Origin: Gemmatimonadota bacterium
GTDB lineage: Bacteria; Gemmatimonadota; Gemmatimonadetes; Gemmatimonadales; GWC2-71-9
Assembly: GCA_003220955.1 (NCBI GenBank)
Contig: QHTW01000044.1
Coordinates: 3,494 to 23,234 of the forward strand
Direction: 5' to 3'
Length of the DNA: 19,741 bases
Each line of letters starts with the position of its first letter. The first letter of the stretch is position 1. Under the pieces are notes generated by a model, which ran no database searches, was not told where the DNA came from, and saw only the letters and a list, made by a program, of their open reading frames with translations. Both the position numbers and the translations under genes were made by a program. This document shows positions 6,363 to 13,849 of this stretch, in pieces.

Positions 6363-7177
6363 CGGACTACCACGGTCCATTCTTCCCGATCGCCGACGTT
6401 CATCACCCGACTGCGGATTTCGCCCTGCGACGAGGCCGCGCCAAACGTCACGCCACCGCCACCCCCATCCCGCTCCGCGACCACCTGCAACAGGGCGGGC
6501 GTGCCGATCGGAAGGGCGACGGTGAGCTCGGTTCCCGCGTTCTTCAACTCGAGATCGCCGAACGGCACACCGTCCAGCCCAACCCACACCACGTCACCGT
6601 CCTCGGCCATGTTGTCGAGGACCCGCAGGCGGAAGATCCCGCGCTGCCCGCCGCTCAATGCCTTCCGGATCGGCGGCGTGGCGTATGCGAGGACGTGCGC
6701 CGCGCGCTGCCGCACCGCCGGTGCGGCGTTCGGGAGCGCGTTCTCGACCGCGCGCCGGATGCGAACGCGGTCCGCATCGGTCGGATTCGCGGTCAGCTCC
6801 GGAATCCGGCCGCTGGCGAGTGCCGTCAGGGCCGCCGTAGTTGCCTCGCGATCGAGGTCGGACGACCCGACGAACAGGACGCGCTCGTCTGTCTGGGTCG
6901 CGACGGCACGCGGCCGGGCAGCCCCTCCGCTCGAGGAGCCGCGACCGATGAGTGGGATACCAACCGCTGCGGCGATCGCTGCCGCGGCAACGGCGATGGC
7001 GATCAACCAGAGGCGGCGGGAACCGGCACCTCGTCCCGTGGTCTCGCCTGCCAACGGCGTGTACGCCACCGCCTGACGCGAGCCATCGGAGAGGAGCGGC
7101 TGGCCACCGCCGGTGATGGGACGCATGGCACCGGTGGCAGCGCGGAGCGAGGGTTTCTCTTGCTCAGGCTGTGGCAT
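6359..7177 (-). CDS. Single-TM protein with a beta-rich C-terminal domain, function unknown
   Basis: I do not recognise a family. The 272-residue product has a polar, probably cytoplasmic N-terminus (1-54), a basic turn, one strong membrane helix at about 56-78 (LWLIAIAVAAAAIAAAVGIP), a Ser/Gly-rich linker, a helical region (about 105-165), and a beta-rich C-terminal domain (180-272) with FRLRVLDNMAEDGDVVWVGLDG and a Gly-rich GGGGGVTFGA turn. A longer frame reaches 7246, but ATG at 7175-7177 is chosen: AGGAG sits six bases upstream (7184-7188). The start overlaps the end of the upstream ATPase gene by 14 nt and the stop overlaps the next start as GTGA. Placement between the two AAA+ ATPase genes suggests it links the soluble ATPase to the membrane or passes through the membrane complex. 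That role is inference. Confidence 0.78.
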   Translation of the reverse strand: MPQPEQEKPSLRAATGAMRPITGGGQPLLSDGSRQAVAYTPLAGETTGRGAGSRRLWLIAIAVAAAAIAAAVGIPLIGRGSSSGGAARPRAVATQTDERVLFVGSSDLDREATTAALTALASGRIPELTANPTDADRVRIRRAVENALPNAAPAVRQRAAHVLAYATPPIRKALSGGQRGIFRLRVLDNMAEDGDVVWVGLDGVPFGDLELKNAGTELTVALPIGTPALLQVVAERDGGGGGVTFGAASSQGEIRSRVMNVGDREEWTVVVR

Positions 7178-8201
7178 TCGAGTCTCCTGGGTTAGCCGGA
7201 GCGGCAGGTGGATCGGCCCGCTGGACGGCTGCGTTGCCGTCGGCACCCATGCCTACGGTCACCGTCTGCGCCCCGCCGTCTTTGGCCTGGGCGAATTCGG
7301 GCGCGAACATGTCGAAGACGATCCGGTCGAGCTCGCGAATTCCGAAGCGGCTGATTTTCTGATTGGCGAGCAATGCCCGCATGATCAGCTCGGGAGCGAC
7401 AAACGACACCTTGAGACCGTACTCGCCTCCCAGCTTCGCGAGCTTGAGGAGCGCGATCTCGGCGATCACCATCCCCTCGAGCGGCTGGAAGACGTACACG
7501 CGGTCGATGCGTCCCAAAATCTCCGGGCGGAAGACTTTCGTGTCGGCGAGATACCCCTTCACGGCATTCAACATCTCGTGGTAGTCGGAGACGTCGTGCT
7601 GGATCTTCCCGATCTCTTCGGCGTGCGCATTGCTCGTGAGGATGATGATCGTCTGCGTGAAATCGACCGTCTTTCCCGACCCCTGCTCGGTCAGCCGCGC
7701 CTCGCCCATGAGCTGCAGGAAGAGATCGAATACCTGCGTGTACGCCTTCTCGATTTCATCGAACAGAATGATCCGGCGCGGATTGGAGATGACGGGGCGG
7801 GTGAGCTGCCCGCCGAGATCGGCGGAGACATATCCCTGCGGCACGCCGATCAGCCGCGACTTCGCTTCGGGACCGGTGAATTCCGAGCAATCGAAGCGGA
7901 GCATCGCTTTCTCGTCGCCGTACAGAAATTCGGCGATGGCTTTCGCCAGTTCCGTCTTCCCGGTTCCCGTGGGACCGAGAAACAGCAGATTGCAGATCGG
8001 CCGGTCCTTCTGTTTTTTCGCCATCTGCAAGCGGATCAGCCGGGCGACGTTTTCGAGAATCGGATCCTGGCCCTTCACGCGCGACCGCATGTGCGCGAAG
8101 AGCGCGGCTTCGTCGACCCGGCCGGTGCCCGTCTCGGACGCCTTCTTGTCCAGCATCGTCTTCAGCTGGTCCCAGTTTGTCAGTCCCCGGAGATCGGACA
8201 T
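7164..8201 (-). CDS. Soluble single-ring ClpB-D2-type AAA+ ATPase
   Basis: The 345-residue protein is one AAA+ module of the ClpA/ClpB C-terminal type preceded by only about 40 residues, with no Clp N-domain, D1 ring or M-domain. All key elements are present: Walker A GPTGTGKT (76-83), a ClpB-like pore loop PQGYVSADLGG (121-131) retaining Tyr124, Walker B ILFDEIEKA (145-153), sensor-1 Asn191, arginine finger Arg231 in FRPEILGRID, and sensor-2 Arg289 in FGIREL. It therefore looks like an active unfoldase or remodelling ATPase, probably hexameric and cytoplasmic. No ClpP-docking IGL/F loop is evident, so coupling to a protease is unlikely. ATG at 8199-8201 has a G-rich Shine-Dalgarno and lies 16 nt after the lipoprotein stop. 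It is the second gene of the operon and has a membrane-anchored paralog at 5217-6362. Confidence 0.9.
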   Translation of the reverse strand: MSDLRGLTNWDQLKTMLDKKASETGTGRVDEAALFAHMRSRVKGQDPILENVARLIRLQMAKKQKDRPICNLLFLGPTGTGKTELAKAIAEFLYGDEKAMLRFDCSEFTGPEAKSRLIGVPQGYVSADLGGQLTRPVISNPRRIILFDEIEKAYTQVFDLFLQLMGEARLTEQGSGKTVDFTQTIIILTSNAHAEEIGKIQHDVSDYHEMLNAVKGYLADTKVFRPEILGRIDRVYVFQPLEGMVIAEIALLKLAKLGGEYGLKVSFVAPELIMRALLANQKISRFGIRELDRIVFDMFAPEFAQAKDGGAQTVTVGMGADGNAAVQRADPPAAPANPGDSNATA

Positions 8202-8217
8202 GTCGCTGGCCCCCCCT

Positions 8218-10755
8218 CTACTGCTTTACCAGCCACCGCGCGGCGCGGAGGTTGCTCGACGTGGTGATGGATTGCTGTCCCGCGACGTACGCCTGCATCT
8301 GCCCGTCGGAGCCCTGGAAGAGCTGGCTGACGGCGTTGGCACGTGCCGAAACAGAGTTCGGCGCCCGCGCCAGCACGAGCGCAGGGACAGCCACATCCCC
8401 CTTCCAGATGAAGGCTTGAGCGAGCGTGTTGGTCCCGGCGCCCCAACCACCCGTTATCCATCCGGCGTTGTTGACATCCGACGCTTCGCTCGCGACCAGG
8501 GTGCTCGCCGGCACACCCGGAATGCCGGTCCGCAAGGCAAAGCCATTCGGCCAGCGCTCTGCCAGATGCCTGATGTTGTTAATCGACGAGACGTACGACT
8601 CGGTCCATCCCACCGCGACGCCGTTGTCATTGACGGCGGAGGCCAGCGATTGCGACAGGCCGACGTTGATGGTCGAGGGTACAGACGCGGCTCCGAGATC
8701 GCCGACGGCCGCCCCCGCGGCGGCGTTCGCGGGCAGCAGACCAGCATGAGCGATGTCGGCATTGTTGAAGCACTGGAATCCGCAGACGTACCCCTGCACC
8801 ACGGTCGACTGGCCGGTCATGCGGCCCGACTCACTAATCCCCCAGACAACGCCACCCGGCCCGGTCCATGTGCTCGACCAGCGGAAGGTGACGGGAGTGC
8901 TGGTCGGCGAATTCCACCGCGCTCCCGAACCGGCCCAGGTGAGGGCCCCGTTGCCGGCGAATGCGTAGCTGCGTGGCGCAGACCCCACGATGACGCCGTT
9001 GTCGTTGATGTTGCGGGCACTCGTGCCGAGTTGTGGCACCCCTCCTGTCCCGAGCGGCGGGTTCGTGATGTTGGCCAGAACCTGAAGCGCGCCGCCTGGA
9101 CCCTGCCAGAACACGGCGCCGGTCTTCGTACTGCCGCGGGGGAAGATGCAGGTCCCGACGATGTCGCTGTGGGAGTTGATGGCGTACGGCGTGCAATGCA
9201 CCGCATCGGACTCATCCAACTCCGTGGGTGCGTGGGTTACGTCGCCGTCCCAGTAGAACGCGCGGTCGTGAAGCGCGCCCTCGAGGCGCTTGCAGGCGAT
9301 GACCATTTCGCCGTGGACGTTGACGTCCATGGCGCGCGATGTCTGGCAGGCTGCCGGGTGTACGATGCATCCCGTCGCGTCGCAGTCAGGTCCACTCGGG
9401 GGTGGCTCGTCGGGCGGAGGCGGCGGCGGCAGTTTGACCTCGACCGGGAAACTTCCGGTCAGCGTGCCGACGGTGAGATGAATCGTCGTCGTGCCGGCGG
9501 CGACGGCTTTGATATGGCCGTCGGTGGTGACGGAAACGATGTTGTCGTCTTCGGTCGACCAACTGCGGCAGCCGCCGAAGGTCTCGGCCGTGATCCCCAC
9601 GCCACTGTAGGAGCCGGCGAGATTTGCTTCGTCGTCCGGTTCCAGCGAGAGACTCGTGGCGTTCGGGTCGGCAGTCGGAGCGACGGTGATCGCGTCGCCG
9701 CTATTGAACACCAGCACGCGCGTCACTGTGCTCAATCCCAGCAGCGAGGCACCGATCGTCGCGAGCCCGCGGCCCATTCCGCCGAGCACGCCTGCGCTCG
9801 GATCCACGGCCGCAATGGCGTCATCGGAGCTACTGTAGTGAGTCCGCGGGGTGCGCGTGATCGGTTGGTGCGCGGCGTCGAACGCCGTCGCGATGATCGT
9901 CACCGACGATCCGATCGCGAGCGAGCCGCAGGACGTCGCGAAGGCGAGTGATACGGGCGGCTCGTAAATCGTGTAAAGCGCGCTCGCGCTGCGGCCACGG
10001 TATGCCGCGGTGAGTGTTCCGTTCCCCGGCGAGACCGCGGTCAGCGTACCCGAGCCGAATGTGGCGTTGGCCGGCGCCCCACTCGTGGACTGGATCGACC
10101 AGCCAGGCGTCGCGTCGGGCACCGGCGCGTCGTGCAGGTCGTAGATCGTGGCGACGACGCCCTGCGCGTCGCCGACTTCCATGAAGATGGGCGACGGGGC
10201 GATCGCGATCCGTCCCGCGATTCCTGTCTCGGCGCGGAACTTGATGGGGAGGGTTCGCCCGGAGAGCAGGGGGATGTACTCGTTCGTGCTGATGTTGCGG
10301 AGGTCACCACTCCGGTTCACCACGTCGACATCGGCAAATCCCAGAGGCAATCCCCCGGCGTTGACGAGGATGCGGTAGTTCTTCAACGGATCGAGCGAGA
10401 AATCCGTCGTCTGCCAATTCACATGGTACTGTTGATCGTCGACGTCGACGCCTATGGTCTCGCCGCCGGTCCCCGTTGTCATCGTGTATCGGGCGATTTC
10501 GGTCACGCACGAGTTCGCCCATTCGCAGATGACGACCTCCGGTGACAGCGTCGCATCGAATGTTCCGGAATACGCGATGTCAGGGAGAATTGGTGGCCGG
10601 AAATAGAACCCCGCGATCCCATTCGCATCGCGAGCGCCGTCGCTGATCGACGCCAGCAGGTTTCCCGTAGTCGGCTTCACCGGATTTTCGGTGCAGCCGC
10701 TGATCATCGCGAGCGCGCACCACAGCGCGCCGACATACAGTTCCGCTCTCTTCAT
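8218..10755 (-). CDS. Large outer-surface lipoprotein with Big2-type Ig domains and HAF-like repeats
   Basis: The 845-residue protein begins with a lipoprotein signal peptide (MKRAELYVGALW...) ending in the lipobox MISGC, so Cys21 should be lipidated. A beta-rich domain (about 30-180) is followed by three bacterial Ig-like (Big2-type) modules at about 183-264, 268-350 and 360-440, each ending in V.A...G.ATI-type strands. After a poly-Pro linker (441-455), residues 470-845 contain about six or seven HAF-like repeats with the core A.xINxxGxIVG, for example ARNINDNGVIVGSA, ASAVNDNGVAVGWT and ASDVNNAGWITGGW. These repeats are typical of extracellular beta-propeller-like proteins. ATG at 10753-10755 has GGGAGA five bases upstream. 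It is the first gene of the leftward operon and the likely surface-exposed component or client. Paired cysteines (such as 458/463) suggest disulfides. Confidence 0.85.
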   Translation of the reverse strand: MKRAELYVGALWCALAMISGCTENPVKPTTGNLLASISDGARDANGIAGFYFRPPILPDIAYSGTFDATLSPEVVICEWANSCVTEIARYTMTTGTGGETIGVDVDDQQYHVNWQTTDFSLDPLKNYRILVNAGGLPLGFADVDVVNRSGDLRNISTNEYIPLLSGRTLPIKFRAETGIAGRIAIAPSPIFMEVGDAQGVVATIYDLHDAPVPDATPGWSIQSTSGAPANATFGSGTLTAVSPGNGTLTAAYRGRSASALYTIYEPPVSLAFATSCGSLAIGSSVTIIATAFDAAHQPITRTPRTHYSSSDDAIAAVDPSAGVLGGMGRGLATIGASLLGLSTVTRVLVFNSGDAITVAPTADPNATSLSLEPDDEANLAGSYSGVGITAETFGGCRSWSTEDDNIVSVTTDGHIKAVAAGTTTIHLTVGTLTGSFPVEVKLPPPPPPDEPPPSGPDCDATGCIVHPAACQTSRAMDVNVHGEMVIACKRLEGALHDRAFYWDGDVTHAPTELDESDAVHCTPYAINSHSDIVGTCIFPRGSTKTGAVFWQGPGGALQVLANITNPPLGTGGVPQLGTSARNINDNGVIVGSAPRSYAFAGNGALTWAGSGARWNSPTSTPVTFRWSSTWTGPGGVVWGISESGRMTGQSTVVQGYVCGFQCFNNADIAHAGLLPANAAAGAAVGDLGAASVPSTINVGLSQSLASAVNDNGVAVGWTESYVSSINNIRHLAERWPNGFALRTGIPGVPASTLVASEASDVNNAGWITGGWGAGTNTLAQAFIWKGDVAVPALVLARAPNSVSARANAVSQLFQGSDGQMQAYVAGQQSITTSSNLRAARWLVKQ

Positions 10756-10915
10756 AGCAGTCTCCCGGTCGAGCCTTTCGAGGCGGTGCAGGGGCCTCTC
10801 CCTTGTCAGGCCGTCATTCGGGCGCTAACTCTGAACACGCTAGTGAGGGGGGCTTACCCGCCTTTCCATCCCGCTCTTACGGCCGGAATAAGACCCGCAA
10901 CCGATTGGGGGCTCG
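10756..10915. promoter_or_regulatory. Divergent promoter region between the lipoprotein operon and its regulator
   Basis: These 160 bp separate the leftward seven-gene operon from the rightward BTAD-type regulator gene and must hold promoters for both. The only sigma-70-like hint on the plus strand is TTGTCA at 10803-10808 followed 17 bp later by a poor TAACTC (10826-10831). A G-rich run (gaggggggc, about 10845-10853) is present. I found no convincing operator repeat. Confidence 0.4.
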
Positions 10916-13849
10916 TTGCTTCGCCTGACGACACTCGGGGCGATCGATCTGCGCGACCGCCGGGGCCACCCCGTCCGCGAGATTCTTAGCCAGCCCAAGC
11001 GCATCGCGTTGCTTGTGTATCTCGCCATGGAGAGCGGCAAGCTCGGGCCGAGCGTCCCGCGCGACCGCCTGCTGGCGCTGTTCTGGCCGGAATCGGACGC
11101 CACGCATGCGCGCAACACGCTGTCGCAGGCGCTGCATCACCTGCGGCAGGCACTCGGCACCGATGTCATCGAAAGCCGCGGCTCGATCATGGTGGGTGTA
11201 CGGGCTGATCAGTTGTGGTGTGATGCGACGGTTTTTCTGGAAACAGTGGAGCGCGGCGATGTTGAGCTCGCGCTCGATTTGTATCGGGGAGAATTCTGCC
11301 CGACGCTGTTCACGAACGGGGCACCGCAGCTGGAGCAGTGGCTCGATGCGCAGCGTCGCGAACTTCGCGGCCGAGCGCTCGCCGCGGCGAGGAAAGCGGC
11401 CGAGCAGCTGGCGGATCGTGGCGATAAGGCGGGCGTTGTGCGCACCGCGCGCCGAGCGCTGGCCTTGCGACCCGATGATGAAGCCGACGTCCGGGCAATG
11501 CTGGTCCTGCTTGAGCGGGCCGGTGACGTCTCGAGCGCCCTCATGGCCTATCAGGATTACGTGAAGTGGCTGCAGGCGGAGCTGGAGGCCGAGCCGGCGC
11601 CGCAAACCACGCGGCTGGTCCAGGCGATGCGACTGCGGCGCGATGTGGACTCAGGCGCTGACGCACCTCCCGCTCCCCTTCCTCCTCCGCAGCATCCATC
11701 CGTCGTCGCTCCGCCGGTCATCCCGAAACAACGCGACTGGCGCCTGCGTCCCGCGTTGCTGGCCTCCCTCTCGCTCGCGTTGCTCACGCTTTCCGGCATT
11801 GCCTACGACCGCCGGGAAGGCCGCGCGAACCCGGCGAACAAGACGATCGCTGTCTTCCCGTTCGCGGTGCATGGCGGAGAACGGCATGCCTATTTGCGCG
11901 AAGGCATGGTCGACCTGCTGAGCGCGAAGCTGGACGGCGCCGTCGGCCTGCGCGCGATCGATCCTCGCAGCGCGATCGCCAGCGTCCGATCGGACTCCGC
12001 GGGTGCCCCGGACGCCGCGGGACTGGCACGCGCCGCCCGGCAGCTGGGCGCGAGGTGGTATGTCACCGGGGACGCGGTGCCGGTTGGTGGTCGTCTCCAG
12101 ATCAACGGGGCGCTCCACGATGTCAGTGGAAGACTGCAGGCGATCGCGACGGCGAGCGTGTCGGGGGACACCACCACGTTGTTCGAATTGGTTGACGATC
12201 TCACCGGGAGACTGCTGGCCGGCCTGATGCGCGGCCGTGACACTGCGCTGACGCGCCTCGCGGCGGTGACGACGCGTTCGCTGCCGGCGCTGAAGGCGTT
12301 TCTCGATGGGGAGCGCAATGTGCGCTCCGGCCGCGACGCCGAGGCCGCGGCGGCATTTCGGGATGCGGCACAGCTGGACACCACGTTCGCGCTGGCGCAG
12401 TACCGGCTCGCGATGATGGCCACCTGGGTCAGCGTGCGCGATGCGCCGAGTCCCAAGATCTCGGCGGCGCTCGCCGCGCGGCACGCGGAGCATTTGACGC
12501 CACTGGTCCGGGACCTGCTGGCCGCGTACGGCGCCTATCAATACCCGCATCCGGACGACGCCGAGCGGATGTACCGCATGCTCAGCGAGTCGCATCCTGA
12601 GAATGTCGAGACGTGGATGATGCTGGGCGAGACGCTGTTTCATTTCAACTGGTTGCGGGGGCGCTCCGCGCACGAAGCACGCTCGTCGTTCGAGCGCGTG
12701 CTAGCGCTCGACTCGACCAACGCGCACGCGGCCATCCATCTCGCGCGATTGGCCGCGGCCGAAGGTCGCACGGGCGACCTCGATGACCTGGCTCGGCGGT
12801 ATTTCGCAATGCACCAGGAGGCCGACCGGGTGCTCGAGATGCGCGCGCTGCAAGCCTACGCGCACGACGACCCCACGCTGCGCGCGGCCGTGGCCGCCGC
12901 CCTCCCGCAGGCTGATGAATTCGTCCAGGCCTCGGTGCTCCAGGATGCGCTGGCTTACACGCACAACCTGCCGCGCGCCGATGAGCTCGCCGATCCCTAT
13001 GTGACGGCAGCCGGTTCGACCGTGGCGATGATCCGCTACGGGCAGCGAATGCTGTCGGATGTCGCGCTCGCGCGCGGGCGCTGGGGCCGCACGGCCGCCG
13101 TGAAACGCCTGGGATCGGCGTTCGATGGCGACTGGTTCGCCGAGACGGCCGCCCTCGTGGCCGCCGACCCCTTCTTTCCCGTCGCCCATAGCGAAATGAT
13201 CGCCCGACGCGACAGCGTGATCGCGCGCCAACCATACCCCATGCAGACCTATATCACGCGTGCGCCGGCGGTCGATCTCGGCGATGCGATGCGGACGTAC
13301 CTACTCGGCCTGCTCAGTGCACGCCTCGGTGATACTGTCCAGGCCCGTCGGTACGTGGCGGAACTCGCTGCTGCTCGTGACGACCAAGCCGCACCCGCCA
13401 TGCAGGCGCTCGCGCACGGCGTGCGAGCGGAGTTGGCCCGAACACGAGGTGATTTACGGCAGGCGCTCGGCGAGCTCGAAGCGTTCGATGGCGCCGCGGC
13501 CGATCGCGGGTTCTGGCAGCTGGGCCACTGGGGCCAGCATGAACGGTTCCTGCATGCCGAGCTGCTGCTCGCGCTCGGCCGGGACGCCGAAGCGCTTCCC
13601 TGGTACGACACCTTTACGCTCTTCGACCTCCCCTACTTCGCGCCGGCGGACCTGCGTCGGGGCGAGATCTACGAGCGCCAGGGAGATCGCGCGCGCGCGC
13701 GCGTGTATTACAGCCGCGCGGCGCAGATCTGGGACGGAAGCGACGCGGAATTCCAGCCGTTGCTCGCGCGGGCGCGCGAGGGATTGCGGCGGGTTAGCTC
13801 CGATCCGGTCGCGCTGTCACCCGCCGGCCGCGAATCGACACCCCGCTGA
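10916..13849 (+). CDS. Membrane-bound BTAD/SARP-type regulator with TolB-like and TPR domains
   Basis: The 977-residue protein combines an N-terminal OmpR-type winged helix (1-100; PSVPRDRLLALFWPES and THARNTLSQALHHLRQALG), a BTAD helical domain (about 102-240), a Pro-rich linker, a membrane helix (about 278-297, RPALLASLSLALLTLSGIAY), a TolB/FlgO-N-like domain (308-445, starting NKTIAVFPF), and TPR-like helical repeats to the C-terminus. The layout places DNA binding in the cytoplasm and the TolB-like/TPR sensor beyond the membrane, as in CadC-like one-component regulators. The start is TTG at 10916-10918, because the typical LRLTTLGAIDLR begins there and a GGGGG run precedes it. Divergence from the AAA+ operon suggests that operon is its target. 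Its 3' end overlaps the converging DbpA-like gene by 56 nt. Confidence 0.88.
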   Translation: MLRLTTLGAIDLRDRRGHPVREILSQPKRIALLVYLAMESGKLGPSVPRDRLLALFWPESDATHARNTLSQALHHLRQALGTDVIESRGSIMVGVRADQLWCDATVFLETVERGDVELALDLYRGEFCPTLFTNGAPQLEQWLDAQRRELRGRALAAARKAAEQLADRGDKAGVVRTARRALALRPDDEADVRAMLVLLERAGDVSSALMAYQDYVKWLQAELEAEPAPQTTRLVQAMRLRRDVDSGADAPPAPLPPPQHPSVVAPPVIPKQRDWRLRPALLASLSLALLTLSGIAYDRREGRANPANKTIAVFPFAVHGGERHAYLREGMVDLLSAKLDGAVGLRAIDPRSAIASVRSDSAGAPDAAGLARAARQLGARWYVTGDAVPVGGRLQINGALHDVSGRLQAIATASVSGDTTTLFELVDDLTGRLLAGLMRGRDTALTRLAAVTTRSLPALKAFLDGERNVRSGRDAEAAAAFRDAAQLDTTFALAQYRLAMMATWVSVRDAPSPKISAALAARHAEHLTPLVRDLLAAYGAYQYPHPDDAERMYRMLSESHPENVETWMMLGETLFHFNWLRGRSAHEARSSFERVLALDSTNAHAAIHLARLAAAEGRTGDLDDLARRYFAMHQEADRVLEMRALQAYAHDDPTLRAAVAAALPQADEFVQASVLQDALAYTHNLPRADELADPYVTAAGSTVAMIRYGQRMLSDVALARGRWGRTAAVKRLGSAFDGDWFAETAALVAADPFFPVAHSEMIARRDSVIARQPYPMQTYITRAPAVDLGDAMRTYLLGLLSARLGDTVQARRYVAELAAARDDQAAPAMQALAHGVRAELARTRGDLRQALGELEAFDGAAADRGFWQLGHWGQHERFLHAELLLALGRDAEALPWYDTFTLFDLPYFAPADLRRGEIYERQGDRARARVYYSRAAQIWDGSDAEFQPLLARAREGLRRVSSDPVALSPAGRESTPR

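Noticed and set aside
6363..6587. 75-residue N-terminal extension of the membrane-anchored ATPase
   Set aside because: It would lie wholly within the upstream TM-protein gene, is Arg/Gly-rich, and GTG 6362 gives the common GTGA overlap followed at once by the hydrophobic segments.
5217..8201. A type VI secretion or Clp protease locus
   Set aside because: No sheath, baseplate, Hcp tube (the Hcp-like protein here is the unrelated Sel1 type), ClpP or adaptor gene is present, and neither ATPase has a ClpV/TssH N-domain or a ClpP-docking loop.
7630..9951. 773-codon plus-strand open frame opposite the ATPase and lipoprotein genes
   Set aside because: The opposite strand has clear AAA+ motifs and HAF repeats. 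The plus-strand translation is Arg-rich and low in structure, typical of a GC-driven shadow frame.
13687..13703. Alternating CG run as a Z-DNA or regulatory tract
   Set aside because: It simply encodes RARAR within a TPR helix of the regulator using the genome's preferred GC-rich codons.
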